Shown: positions 1 through 10,370, counted from the first letter of the stretch. The stretch: DNA of 64,000 nt from Amaurobius ferox (GCA_951213105.1 OX578135.1:166585989-166649988), one strand, 5' to 3'. The notes: a model not told the origin generated them from the letters alone. Numbers and translations are program-made.

Positions 1-102
1 TGTCGAGGAATTTATTGGACTAAACTTATGATTTTCTGTTTCAACACGGAATATGAATTGTATATGGAAAACTCGAGTACAGCACCCCCACTCGCTATAT
101 TT

Positions 103-1200
103 TACTTTCCCTGCAATACATGGTAATGCATAGTATTGCCCTTACAGCAAAGATCGTCACATGTGTGACAGTGACGTTGTAGTCACGTGACACGTGGGTC
201 ACAATGTGACATCATACTTGTGACGTCTATGCGACGTTACGTATTAGTCACTTCATTGTGACTATATTCTGTGACGTTTCCACAATTTAATTAACACGTA
301 GCAATGTGACGACATTACAATGGCAATTACAATGTGACGTCACAAACAAGTTAATATGCGACGTCACAAACGACCATGAAAATGACTAAAATGACTTCGC
401 TGTGACCTCAATATGACATTGCCTAGACGTACTGCGACGTCTTGTGACGTTCCAAAGTCACAGTGGGACGTAAATTTTACGTCACTGTGAAAAAAAAATG
501 CTGTTAGGGTGGAATCGTGTCGAAAATCGCAATTCGAGTTTTCGACGGATCTACGCATTTTAGGACTTCTACTAAACTAAAAAACTATTTTTAGCGGGAC
601 GTCTGTGTGTGTGTGTCTGTCTGTCTGCGCAATGTATGTATCCACTCTAATTCAAAAACTAATGGATCAAATTTCATAAAATTTAATACGCAAGTCACTT
701 GTGGGTGACCTTAACGCTGATTAGATTTTGGTACGATTCGGGATATAGGAACTATCCTTGTTTTGCAAAATGACCCACAAAAATTTTATGTATTCACCCT
801 AGCTGAAAAACTAACGGACCAAATTTCCCTAAATTTGGCATATAAATCACTTGATACGATTAGGGAAAAAACGAACCTGCCTCTTTCGTATGCTTAAATG
901 TATTCATTAAATATTTGTTTTATACGTAACTTTTGACGATGAAAGTAATAAGACCAACCGCATTACTTTAGAACTAGCCGTTCCTGAGATATTTCAGTTT
1001 TTCATACTTTTACTACGTCACCTTTAAATACGCCCAGCTACCAAATGAAAACGGAAGCTGATATAAAAGTGTAAATTCAGTGTAATTTTAAATAATTATG
1101 CGTGTTATTTCATGCAATAAAACTCAATTTAATGAATTAAAGAAATAAAAAGAAAACGGATTCGAGTCTATAGGGAAAGTCATGTACTGCCCGCATCAGA
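103..1200 (-). repeat. Family X non-coding repeat, split by a MITE
   Basis: Minus-strand copy of the repeat here called family X. Its 5' end (TC, near 1200) reads TCTGATGCGGGCAGTACATG and its 3' end near 103 is the hairpin-forming GCAGGGAAAGTA motif. The body carries the family hallmarks: the phrase around GTCGAAAATCGCAAnTCGAG at 515-545, a CAGA/CACA tract at 603-630 (seen as GTGT/TCTG on the plus strand) and the isoleucine-like A/T-rich spacer. A separate inverted-repeat element (139-509) interrupts it. No coding capacity is visible. Family X is defined only by comparing copies inside this window; its class is uncertain (see the array at 22-27 kb). Confidence 0.7.
139..509. mobile_element. 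371 bp MITE with GTGACGT-rich interior
   Basis: The stretch starts CCCTTACAGCA and ends TGCTGTTAGGG, which are inverted copies of each other with one mismatch; just inside them lie GTCAC and GTGAC motifs, also inverted. The interior holds more than a dozen GTGACGT/ACGTCAC-type motifs, several forming the palindrome TGACGTCA (for example near 336-343). It sits inside a family X copy: comparison with other X copies shows the flanks (TATTG before, TGGAATC after) should be nearly contiguous. Only 2-3 bp of target duplication can be argued (TG or TGG). No ORF of note. The superfamily cannot be named from this alone. Confidence 0.65.
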
Positions 1201-1808
1201 TTTTTGGTATTGCCACCTTCTAAAACCTTCAGTACTGGCCCTCGTAGGTGTTTTCACTATCATGTGAATTCTAATTTAATTATTTAGTTCCATTGTACAT
1301 TTCACTTTCCCTATATGTTTAATGAACTGGAAAAATGTAGTCACGGAATCCAAAATTCAAATTGTTAAAGAAGACAATTAATAATATAAACACCTTGATT
1401 TATCTGTCTGTTTATCTATCTATCTCTGGGTAATGCAGCTACAAAATGTAGCCAAACGTGTTTCAATCACGGATAAATATTTCATTTAAACGAAGGTGTT
1501 TATATTATTAATACTAACCCAGACCATCAGCATTTTCATAACTCTCCACATGTACATACAATATTTTCGATCACTCATGGACTTTCCACGTTTACTGCTG
1601 CTTGAATTCAGTGTTCGTATTAAAAACCGGAGCGTTCTTCTTAGGTAACTAAATTTTGTGAATGCGGTTCGTTTTTTTTTTCTTTTCTTCTTATTTTTTC
1701 CTTTGAGTGGCGTCAGCAGATTTAAATTTATACTTAAAAAGATTGATACCCTCCGCCCCTCAGTTTTTGACATACAAAACAAATTTTAGGTCACAAACGT
1801 GTTGGCCA
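1201..1808. other. Unassigned AT-rich spacer
   Basis: No recognised gene. It contains a short inverted repeat (about 1376-1398 against 1488-1510, around AATAATATAAACACCTT), a TCTG/TATC microsatellite at 1400-1426 and a T-rich tract at 1673-1700. The inverted repeat suggests another small degenerate element but the ends are not clear. Confidence 0.4.
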
Positions 1809-1994
1809 ATGGAAAATGAAGAGGATAGAAGAGAAAAGAAACGTCGGTTAAACAGAGAAAGAGTGAGAAGATGGCGAGCACGTCAAAGTCAAGAACGAAA
1901 AGAAAAGGTCGAAGCATATAGGCTGCAAATTGAGCAGAAAACTCTACAGCAATCTCAAATCCATCGCCAAATTGATAGAAATGACGCCAAATAG
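1809..1994 (+). CDS. Small highly basic ORF, possible transposon ORF fragment
   Basis: A 61-codon reading frame from the ATG at 1809 (the longer frame upstream from 1707 looks non-coding). The protein begins MENEEDRREKKRRLNRERVR and is dominated by Arg, Lys, Glu and Gln, predicted helical. The pattern RLNRERVRRWRARQS is like the basic leader seen at the N terminus of some arthropod Helitron-type helicase ORFs, and it also fits the N-x7-R spacing of a bZIP basic region, but the following leucine heptad is incomplete (two leucines only), so a bZIP factor is unlikely. A GT-rich donor-like AGGTAATG directly follows the stop. A second frame of 60 codons (2029-2211) lies just downstream and matches nothing I know. 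Probably a piece of a degraded element between two X copies. Confidence 0.3.
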   Translation: MENEEDRREKKRRLNRERVRRWRARQSQERKEKVEAYRLQIEQKTLQQSQIHRQIDRNDAK

Positions 1995-2381
1995 GAGGTA
2001 ATGATTCGCAAATTTTGGATTCCGTCGTATGACCGGCATACCTTCTAATTTAACTATATTAGAAATATTGTTGGATGCAGATAGAAGTCGAAATTTATTG
2101 GAAAAATTAATATTAGTTTCTCTTCTTATATTGTTTAGTTTGGATGAAAATGCGTTATGTTACAAAAAATTTCCCGATATATATCGGGTAAAATTCAAGT
2201 GGTGGAAATAACATCACCGATGTACTCGATGAAGCACAAATAATCCTTAATGATTGATATACATCATCTGAATAACCTGTTAAATTCTTTTAAAGCGCAG
2301 TCTACATATTTTTTTTAAAGTAAGCTATTCAGTCTCACTAAACTGCCGTAATGCCTTGGATTAAAACTTTGATTTAAAAAA

Positions 2382-3108
2382 TCTGAAGTGGGCAGCACAT
2401 GACTTTGCCTACAGTCTCAAATTCATTGACTTTTTATTTCTTTATAATTCATTAAATTGTGTTCAATTGAGCAAAATAACATGGATAATTATTTGAAATG
2501 ACACTGAATGTCCACTTTTATATCAGAATGTCAACTTTTATATCAGAAAAGTCCATTTTTATATCAGAATGTCTACTTTTATATCCGTTTTCACTTGAGA
2601 ACTGGACTTACTCTCAAAACCACTGTAGCAAAAATGCGAAAACACTAAAATATAGCGAGAACGGTTAGACCTATAGTAATTGGGTTGGTCTTATTCTTTT
2701 CATTGTCAAATATTATGTATAAAACAAGCATCTAATGAATACATTTGAGCATGCGTAGTGTTTCTTATTTTAGATTTTGACGAATTTTTAGGGACTATTT
2801 CGCAAACAAGGCAGCTTCCGTTTCTTTCTGAATATTATCAAAATCTAATTAAAAACAAGGTAACCCGCAAGTAACTTAATCACCTAATTTTGTGAAATTG
2901 GGTCTATAAGTTTTTGAGTTAGAGTGGATAAATACATTGCACAGACAGACGCACGTACACACACACACACATAGACGTCACGCTAAAATACAGTTTTTTC
3001 GTTTTATAGACGTCCCAAAATGTGTAGATTCGTCGAAAACTCGATTTGCGATTTTCGACATAATTCCAATGTTTTCTCTATACATTACCATGTATTATAG
3101 GGAAAGTT
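2382..3108 (+). repeat. Family X non-coding repeat, full-length copy
   Basis: Starts TCTGAAGTGGGCAGCACATG and ends with the terminal hairpin CTCTATACATTACC / TATTATAGGGAAAG. Inside are the shared motifs: GAGAACGGTTAG (2656), the GGACTATTTCGCAAA module, a CAGA/CACA tract at 2942-2971 and the TCGTCGAAAACTCGA phrase at 3030-3045. There is an extra duplication of ACTTTTATATCAGAA units at 2513-2585. Non-coding. Confidence 0.75.
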
Positions 3109-3329
3109 AAAAGCTTAAAATAGCTCGCGATTTGTTTTCATGCAATGGATCGGTACACAGTGTGTGCTGTTTATGTGCACAGAAGACAATATTGGTATAT
3201 TTAGGTTCCGTTCCTTTTGACTCTCATCAGCATATGAGGTCTAAATAACCTTTCGATTATTGTTTCCCCTAGTTCCCGTTATAATACACGCTTTTTTTAA
3301 ATTAACAAGTCTAATTGGGTAAGGAACCT

Positions 3330-3405
3330 TACTGCCCCAACCGGGAATCGAACACTGGATCTCCGAACTGGCCAGCCGACACTCTACCCTTGAACTACTG
3401 GAACG
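3330..3405 (-). repeat. tRNA-derived SINE head
   Basis: Read on the minus strand this has a perfect-looking Pol III B box (GTTCGATTCCC, 3343-3353) preceded by an A-box-like TAGTTCAAGGGTAGAGTG. The spacing is that of a tRNA gene, but I cannot fold a clean anticodon stem or a 3' acceptor, so a functional tRNA is unlikely. The 80 bp beyond on the minus strand (toward 3241) would be the SINE body or host sequence; no target duplication was found. Confidence 0.5.
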
Positions 3406-3483
3406 AAATTGCAAGCTCCTATCGTCGAAGTGGACTCTGCAACTGATTCGGTTAGATAGACCAATCACTGAGCTAAGTAACAT

Positions 3484-3930
3484 TTTCTGCGATCCTGATG
3501 TAGAGCAGGATAAAGTTTCGGATCGCGAGTTAGTTAGAGATGGATGACAGGAAGGGATTCGACGGATTCAGTTAAGAATTTAAGGGGGTAGAATTTGCCG
3601 AGTGCGAAAGTTGGATGGAAGACTAGTTGAATAGAACCCACTTGGATGCCACTATGACAAGAAAGGTCTAGTATCCTGGGTTAGTCGCAGCACGGTACAA
3701 GGCAGGAGAAAAGCGTTTTGGATAAGCATAAAAGCTTTATAACTGGTCTACGATGTAAGCTCTTTATCACCAGACCCGTAAAGTGCATTATATTATATAA
3801 TTGTGTCTCATTATGGACGTGTACAATACCGGTTATGGTCTATGTCGCTAATTTAATTAAAGAGCCAGCTGCTGTAATTAAGTGAAGTATACAATAAATG
3901 CAGTTTGATTAAATCAGTGTATCCGTGTGT
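3484..3930 (+). repeat. Possible LTR fragment related to 6.2-6.7 kb
   Basis: The motif CAGGATAAAGTTTCGGATCG (3506-3525) recurs inverted near 6666-6685, and CTTTATCACCAGACCCGTAAAG (3762-3783) resembles a segment near 6308-6330 in the same relative orientation. An AATAAA occurs at about 3893. This pattern would fit two diverged, oppositely oriented LTRs of one family, but similarity is patchy and the ends are not defined. Confidence 0.25.
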
Positions 3931-4358
3931 TATTGCCCTGAGCCAAAAGGTTCAAGATACCAAGTTAATTTAGGTTAGATTTAAGTCCTCTACAATGTCA
4001 TCTTAAAGAGAATAAAGAGACAATCGAGGTCAGTACAGGCATCAACTAGCTACTAACTGTATTGGTAGCGATATAACTTGCTATGTGCCACAGTTTTGCG
4101 AGCATATGTGTAGACCGACGAAATCACTCTTAATAGGCTGCCATATTTAAATTTCTAAATGACAGAGATCAGATTGCCTGAAGCTCCAATAGCTAAGTCA
4201 TAGATCCTTACAATATTGTCGTTTTAAAAGCAGGAATTTCCCAATTTAATGTCTGGAATATTAAGTTTAGACTGTTCGAGGCTGCCGTAAGTCAAGTTTA
4301 TTGTCAGAGGATCTATTTAGTTAATTTTATGTTTCTAAATACACAATTGACGAAATCG

Positions 4359-4394
<36 letters not shown>

Positions 4395-5399
4395 ATACAT
4401 TAAAAACTTAAATTTCCAAAAATACAAATGAAATTATATCGATAGCTAATAATTTAACAGCTTTAATTGTCATCCTTGTATTTTTTATTGCCCACGTTTA
4501 TCCTTTTAAATATTATACTGTAATGATTTGTTGTAATTGTCATCTGTAATTGTATTCATGTCTTTTTATGGTACTGTATATTTACCATGCTTATATTCTT
4601 CTCCTTCTACAAGATTAATCTTTTAGGAGGGGTATTCATGGATTAAGAACTTTGGATTAAGTACTTTGATTATTAAAGTTTGTTATTATTATTATTATTA
4701 TTATTATAAATAAATAAATAAATTTACCATCGTGGCTCGAGAAAATTCCATGTTTAGAATGTTTTTCACTAATCACATTCTGTCTGACAGGAGAGACTGA
4801 AAATGTACATACATCGATGTATTCTGAGTCAAGACATAACTAATATGTCATTATTATTAAGAATTAACACTTCGTTAAAAATTGCATTCCTAAAAGATAT
4901 TAATAACTTTGATTTTTTTTTTTTTTACAATTTTCTGATTTTTGTCCGTTATGTTGAGCTTAACCAGAACCGGCGGGAGGATAGAAAGTGACTCATCGCT
5001 CAAAAAACCCCCTCCTTTCGACTTATTTTTTGCGCATGTTGTTGGTGTCGTTTCTGCCATGAGTCGTATGTGAGCGGGATGAAATGAGTTATGGCTATTT
5101 TAATTTGACATGACAAGATCAAATCGTAGGACAACGCTTATTTTTATTTAAAAAAAATAGTTTAAACGGCAGTTTAAATGAAAATGCTACGTTAAGAACA
5201 GCATGAACAATTGAGTTAAAGTATCAACCGTTTCTGGAGTCAGAAAGCAAACCGCCTTCTTCGTTAGGATATAAAGACAGAGAAGCCGCACCAGTAGAGA
5301 TAAGAAAGCACCTGTTAGTATATAGTTGTATCACGTAATTTAGATAAGAATTCGTTACCAAACGAAAAATAGAAAAATTTCAGATCATAGAGCACTTAA
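3931..5399. other. Unassigned region with AT and TTA microsatellites
   Basis: No gene recognised. Contains an (AT)n tract at 4358-4390, a (TTA)n run at 4683-4707 followed by (AAAT)n to 4722, and a poly-T at 4913-4926. The text before the TTA run (AGATTAATC...TTGGATTAAG at 4611-4660) reads like the 3' end of a non-LTR element with a trinucleotide tail, but I cannot place a family. Short ORFs here are not supported. Confidence 0.35.
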
Positions 5400-6090
5400 A
5401 TTTAGTTTTATTCCATCCTGTGTTCACAGCCCTTTTTTCTTCAAATCCATTTCCTTAGGTGTCCTGCGGCCCCACCATTCTTCGTTGATCACATCTGTTA
5501 TTTGGTCCCGATTGTTTATATTGGGGTATTTATCTCATTCGAAACCCCTTGATTTGGGTTATGTCTGTCTGCCTCCCTCCGTTTCATAGGATGCCCTGCA
5601 TTGTAACTTCTAGCCAATTCCAAATATTCGTCAGATGTTTTTGGCACTCTGCCAAAGAAAAATCCTATACTGGTGTTCACAATCTCAAAACTAGTTCATT
5701 CATGTTTTCCTCATTTATTTCTAAACCTAGTTTATCCTTCAGCTCGCTTTTCTCATTTTAAAACATTTCTCATAGATTCTGTAGGTTGTTGTTTTACGCC
5801 ATAAATCTCCGTTTCTAGTTCTACTTTATTCCATCTTTCCGAAAACATTCTTTGTAATTTTTCTTTAAATTAAACCCAGGTTTTGCGATCATTTTCTCCT
5901 ACAATATTCCACCACCGTTTAGCTTCTCCGTTTAACGTGTCTTCTACCACGGCTAACTTTTTCTCGTCATTTCTTGACACTTTTAGATTTTTTTTTTTCA
6001 CATACCCTTTTGCTGATTGATCCTCGACCATCAAAACTAAATTCAGGTTTCATTGCTAAATTCAGTGCTTGGCTGAACTTCAACGCTTCC
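5400..6090 (-). pseudogene. gag: LTR-retrotransposon gag, broken
   Basis: Reading the minus strand downward from a start at about 6088 (MEALKFSQALNLAMKPEFSF) and allowing several frameshifts and in-frame stops, segments look like a Ty3/gypsy-type Gag: NGEAKRWWNIVGEND followed by W-x-FKEKLQRMF (about 5845-5945), then a helical EIYGVKQQPTESMRN and later a capsid-like stretch with FFGRVPKTSDEYLELARSYN (about 5600-5660). Gag is the structural polyprotein of the element. The small count of long frames, internal stops and absence of protease/RT downstream show it is dead and truncated. Assignment to the gag class rests on the WW...W..F pattern and the adjoining PBS-like site, so is good at class level, weak for clade. 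Confidence 0.6.
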
Positions 6091-6171
6091 ATTTTTCAAT
6101 TCGTTTTTTTTATTTCTTGAAAAAACCTATACGATCTGCAACTTTCGCCTTTTCGTGTGCTATTGGCTTTT

Positions 6172-6186
6172 ATGTTTCGGCGCCAT
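6172..6186 (-). other. Primer-binding-site-like motif of LTR element
   Basis: On the minus strand TGGCGCCGAAACAT follows directly after a sequence ending ACTTTACAA, and lies about 100 bp upstream of the gag start. TGGCGCC is the usual start of a tRNA primer-binding site just inside a 5' LTR. The order LTR end, PBS, gag is therefore as expected. Confidence 0.5.
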
Positions 6187-6210
6187 TGTAAAGTTCCCAT
6201 CTTTACAATG
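6182..6210. repeat. 11 bp perfect hairpin at LTR edge
   Basis: CCATTGTAAAG and CTTTACAATGG are perfect inverted copies around a 7 bp loop. TGTAAAG and CTTTACA also look like the TG...CA ends of an LTR, so this could be an LTR almost completely deleted between its ends, or simply a hairpin at the end of a longer LTR. Confidence 0.4.
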
Positions 6211-6760
6211 GCTTCTTGAATAAATCTAAGACAGTAGCAAAACAGCCAGTATTGCACATTTTCGTTATTTAATAAAGCAGATCATTAGTGAACTTTGTCC
6301 GGGCTTGGTGATAAAGCTTTCTTTACGTAATCTGCGGAATAGATATAAATTGCCGATGCTTACCCAACTTTTTAGGACATCTAAATCTTGTCTTGGCCAA
6401 CTAGTGGTACTAGCTCCTATACTAGTACTATACTAGCTCCTATATTAGTGGTACTAGCTCCTATACTAGTGGTACTAGTTCCTATACTCATAGTTATACC
6501 AATACTAGTGACCTGCACTATGGACATGCCTTTTAACTCTAACGCACTCATACAGCGCCTCTCGTCTTCTAGTGATTTCCAACTTTCAATAGAACTACAC
6601 TTCACTGGCCTTCTTCCCAAATGATTTGCACCAGATTCTCAACCAGGACTAAGTATTTCACCCACGATCCGAAACTTATCCTGACGATGGGCAGGGTCGT
6701 AGAATGTAACTTGGCTCGCGACTGGTCTGCATAACCGAACCAATTAGAAGCTGTTAATAC
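6211..6760 (-). repeat. Possible LTR or leader of the gag element
   Basis: Sequence upstream (minus strand) of the PBS-like site. It shares the CAGGATAAGTTTCGGATCG motif and a CTTTATCACCAAGCCCGG motif with the 3.5 kb region. No TG start could be fixed. It includes the minisatellite at 6400-6500. Reading frames on both strands here (6388-6624, 6417-6620) are consequences of that repeat. Confidence 0.25.
6400..6500. repeat. Minisatellite of ~22-26 bp ACTAGT units
   Basis: Imperfect tandem copies of a unit containing GTGGTACTAGCTCCTATACTA, about four repeats, with ACTAGT palindromes. It keeps both strands open and so creates two overlapping spurious ORFs. Confidence 0.7.
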
Positions 6761-7690
6761 AAAGTCAAACATAAATTATAACGTAACTAAAAAAAAAACT
6801 GCAACCAAAGGCTATATAGACCTCACACACTGTGAGTTTGTAGGAAAAGTCAGATGTTGCGCACATTGGATGTTTTATCCGTTGAAAATTAGGTATCGAG
6901 TTAGTAAAATTGTTTAGAAAATAAAAGATCTTTTGATCATTAAACACGTCTGATAGGAAAAAAGAACTTTAAAAATAGAAATTAAATGATCAAAGATATT
7001 TTCCTCCGAAAAACTTGTATACACTGCTCGTTAATTACATGTCCTTATTGACAGAAAAGGCATAAAAAATAACACGACGTTCTCATGACTTACAGCCATT
7101 AACTTTTAATTAAAATCCGGGTTCTTCCAAAGACATCCGCTGCTCTTAGCGTCCATTGTTTCACTATTTAATTTCCTCTTCGAAAATTACATTAAAGGCA
7201 TTACCTCTCGAAATCTTAGATCTGCAATCCATTAAATTTCTATTGTTCTTTCTTACATCCTATTCTAATTTCCATCAAAAATTTAATTTCGTTGTTTAAA
7301 AGGAATTCAATTGAAAAAATCGCCAGTGTTTGGTTTTTTAAATTTTTTTTTATCATTTTAACAGTTTTTTTTTTTTCACGCTTTTCAAATTCGTTTTTTG
7401 GGTCATCGTTTTACAGCTTGAAACAATGACCGGAATTAATATCCACCATTATTGAAACGTGGATAATGGGAGGATACTTATTAGACAATTTTATTGTATT
7501 AAAACTTTTACTTGTGATAATTCTGAGATATTCTGTGATCAGAAAATATTCGAATGCTATAAACACAAGATGCATTGATTGTTATTTCTATTTTCTATAC
7601 ATGCAAACCGTATAATTTATGGGAAAAGCATTTATACAATCTCGCAAACCTATACGGTTTGGTTATCCCTGAACTATGGAATCTAATGTT
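6761..7690. other. Unassigned AT-rich spacer
   Basis: No feature recognised on either strand; only T-rich runs (about 7335-7378) and short chance ORFs. Confidence 0.4.
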
Positions 7691-7699
7691 TTTGGATGA

Positions 7700-8200
7700 T
7701 GCCTGTGTGTGTGATAGATAGAGGTGAATATAGAGAGATAGGGAAATATACAGATATACTTAGATAGATAAATAGATAGAGGTAAATATATAGTTAGATA
7801 GACAGAGAGATAGAGACAGATTGAGATGAAGATAGAGTTAGATAAATAGAGAGATAGAGACAGATATAATTGAAGATAGAGACATATATAATTGAAGATA
7901 GAGATGAAGACAGAGTTATATATAGCGAGAGATAGAGACAGAGTTGAATATAGAGTTAGATAGAAAGATAGAGAATCAGAGACAAATATAAAGAAATAGA
8001 TGTGGAGAGAGATAGAGAATCAGAGACAAATATAAAGAAATAGATGTAGCGAGAGATAGAGATGAGGATGTAGATAGATAACTAGAAATAGAAAATGGAC
8101 GATAAATAGAGAGGGATACAGCTTGAAAAGGATAGAAAGAGATAGAGAGTAGAGAGCGATAGAGATGAAAGCGTTAGATAGATAGATAGATAGAGAGATG
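7700..8200. repeat. GATA/GAGA-type purine-rich microsatellite tract
   Basis: About 500 bp of imperfect GATA, GAGATA and GACAGA units on the plus strand (TATC/TCTC on minus). The unit drifts along the tract and includes a ~45 bp higher-order duplication (GAGAGATAGAGAATCAGAG at 7968 and 8009). The minus-strand ORFs rich in Leu/Ser/Tyr here are artefacts. Confidence 0.85.
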
Positions 8201-8206
8201 TTTGAC

Positions 8207-8620
8207 ACGAACTATTGTCAGGAGCCAACGGCCGTACCGTGCTGAAAACAACTGTTCTCGTTAGATCACCGAAGTCAAGCAGCATCGGACGCGGTTAGTA
8301 CTTGGGTGGGTGACCACCTGGGAACACCGCGTGCTGTTGGCACATTTCGGGCGCGGTAGCCCGGCGGTTTGCGCGCTGGATTTGCACGCTGCCACAACTG
8401 CCGCCGTGTTCATGCGGAGTACGATCCCGTTAAACATGTGGGTCCGTAAGTCCTTCCGAGAGGTTGGTGGTAGGGGAAGGAGGGTACGGTCCCTGTGGAT
8501 GCCTCCCCCAATAGGGTTCCGGTCTAAATTGGGTGGCACTTCCCGGCCGTCCAAACAGTTACCTTACACCTTTCTGGTAGGTCGGACGGTCTGGGTCTCA
8601 ACAACAACGAACTATTGTCA
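8207..8620 (+). mobile_element. 5S-tRNA chimeric SINE with 14 bp target duplication
   Basis: The insert 8221-8606 is bounded by perfect direct repeats acgaactattgtca at 8207-8220 and 8607-8620, so it is one target-primed retrotransposition event. Order: 5S rRNA head (8224-8341); a shortened tRNA-like segment with GCGCGGTAGCCCGGCGGTT as A box (8350-8390; the B box has been lost); a body with ACGATCCCGTTAAACATGTG and GGTAGGGGAAGGAGGGTACG; and a 3' end GGTCGGACGGTCTGGGTCTC with a short CAACAACAA tail. The same body occurs at 51.2-52.1 kb behind tRNA-type heads without 5S. Non-coding; the two ORFs over it are incidental. A SINE of the SINE3-like (5S) kind known from vertebrates is the nearest described structure; the arthropod family itself I cannot name. 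Confidence 0.9.
8224..8341 (+). rRNA. 5S rRNA-derived SINE head (118 nt)
   Basis: Full-length similarity to animal 5S rRNA: starts GCCAACGGCCGTACC, contains ATCACCGAAGTCAAGCAGC (A-box region, about 8265-8285), the intermediate element GGACGC, the C box TGGGTGGGTGACCACCTG (8303-8320) and ends GTGCTGTTGGC that pairs with the 5' end GCCAACGGC. All internal promoter elements of a type 1 Pol III gene are present. A few changes in the loop A/helix III region (GCTGAAAACAACTG) depart from the usual sequence. Because it is fused to a SINE body and flanked by target duplications, I read it as a retroposed head and not a 5S cluster gene; as a lone sequence it would be annotated as 5S rRNA. Confidence 0.85.
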
Positions 8621-9380
8621 AAAGTTTCGATTCGATATAAAATTATTCAAGCACTCTTAACCGACATAATTTTTTGCTGAATTCTATTTGAAACGCTTAA
8701 CCTTTTAAACAAATTCCAAGGCATCCTTTAAATCCTGTCTGTCTAAGGATTTCAGGATTTCCGTGTCGGTGCATGCAAAATACTCAAGCTGTAGTTTGCA
8801 TTTCAACGCATAATGCTTGTTTCATTTTGAAAAAGGTTTGTAAAAATATCTGCCTCTGCTCCTCACACACACACAAAAAAAAGATGAAAAAGGTTGCGAA
8901 AGGCGAATTTTTGTTCATGCTGCTTTAAGGAATATTACGCATTCATACGACACTGCATCGCAAAATAATACGTTCAATACGTATTCAACACGTTTCTTCG
9001 CATATAGCTGCAGACGATTTAAAGCGATCGGGATTTCATTTTGTTAGATGTCGAACGATTCTTTCGTATTGTGAAGCACGTAGAGTTTTAAAAGCTTCGG
9101 GGTATGTTTTGGAGCGTTTTTTTTATAACTGATATATTTCGAGAGATATGCTAAGAGAAAAACGGGTGTTTGGACTATCATGAATGGAACTCATCTTTCT
9201 AATACTATACGGAGTTTCATAATTTTGGGGTATGTGTACCTCTGGGGGTATGAATGGATTGTTGGCGGTATGCCTAAAATTTTCGCCAATAAATGATGCG
9301 AGAATATTGAAAATTTTTAAAGACTATTTGCTTTCAATAAGCTGCGGATAAATTAAATTAATTTTGCTTTATTTTTTTGC
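8621..9380. other. Unassigned spacer
   Basis: No feature recognised. Includes a short (CA)n/A run at 8861-8883 and GGGTATGTGTACCTCTGGGGGTAT at 9228-9251, a phrase that resembles ends of some hAT elements but without a partner. Confidence 0.35.
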
Positions 9381-9384
9381 GTAA

Positions 9385-10370
9385 ATAGTATAAGGAAAGC
9401 ATTGTTAAAGTAATGCACGGGGAGAGGTCGAAAATTCGAATTTTTAACGGAAGAACACGTTTCAAGCTTTCCGGAAATCAAATCGAAAATTTTGAGGTGA
9501 TGACTGTGTGTATGAGTGTGTAGATGTGTGTATATATGTATGAATGTATGTATGCATGTATTTATGTGTGTGTGTATATGCATGTAAGTGTGTGTGTGTG
9601 TATCTTCGTAAGTCTGCAAAAAAGTGAACAAATGAAGCAATTCAAAATGAATTTGGTATGATTATTTCAATCGGTAAGTACTGGAACACTATTAATTTTA
9701 AACGCAATCAAATGTTCTGAAAATTCTCCAATTTTCGAATGAATTTTTGAAAATTTCATTAAAAATTCCTGATAATCAATAAATAAGTAATCATTTCATA
9801 CGTAATTTTTAATCATAAAACGAATGAAACCAAGATTCAAACACGAGCGTGAACCATTCTCGAGATAATGTACGTTTTTCAAATAATTTTATCGAAAAAT
9901 TTCATAAAATTACAAAAGTACTGAGAATCGTCCTATTAATTTTTTTTCCATATGCAATATTATGTAACTAATCTATTAACATCATTTTCGTCGATCTAGT
10001 TTGTCTCATTCACGTGAAAACATTTTGTATTTTGACCCTAAAGAATTCGCCCATAGTCATTTCTTTCGCAGAATAAAAATACACTGTCAATTGAATTTTA
10101 CTGAGGATCTTGGACGTGAGTATGAATAAGTAATTCTGTTTGTAGTGATTACTCGTCAAAATTGCAAAACTTAATTTATGTGATGTTAATTCAATATCCA
10201 AAACAGTATGATATGGCTTTATTTCTTGATATGCACATTGGGCGACTTTACGTACGGTGATTAGATGGTTGTTATAGTAATGAGATTCAGCTATCCAAAT
10301 TAAATAATATAAAGTTAAATATACTATTGACATTTGAAAAACGTAATTAACATTTTGATTGTGAATTTTA
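9385..10370 (-). repeat. Family Y repeat, minus strand
   Basis: Begins on the plus strand with TAGTATAAGGAAAGCATTG and CGAAAATTCGAATTTTTAACGG, the inverse of the Y 3' end; carries a GT-rich microsatellite at 9504-9601 and the Y phrases GAACCATTCTCGAGATAATG (9850), ATTATGTAACTAATC (9957) and AGAATTCGCCCATAGTCATT (10041). Non-coding; the 107-codon ORF 10010-10333 is not supported. Confidence 0.6.

Noticed and set aside
1809..1994. bZIP transcription factor
   Set aside because: Basic region spacing fits but only two heptad leucines follow, and there is no larger gene around it.
6388..6624. ORFs on both strands over 6.4-6.6 kb
   Set aside because: Produced by the ACTAGT minisatellite.
8224..8341. 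Functional 5S rRNA gene
   Set aside because: Fused to a SINE body and enclosed in a target duplication; no Pol III T-run terminator follows at the 5S end.
10010..10333. 107-codon minus-strand ORF
   Set aside because: Lies inside a Y repeat and the matching frame is not kept in the Y copy at 39.5-39.9 kb.
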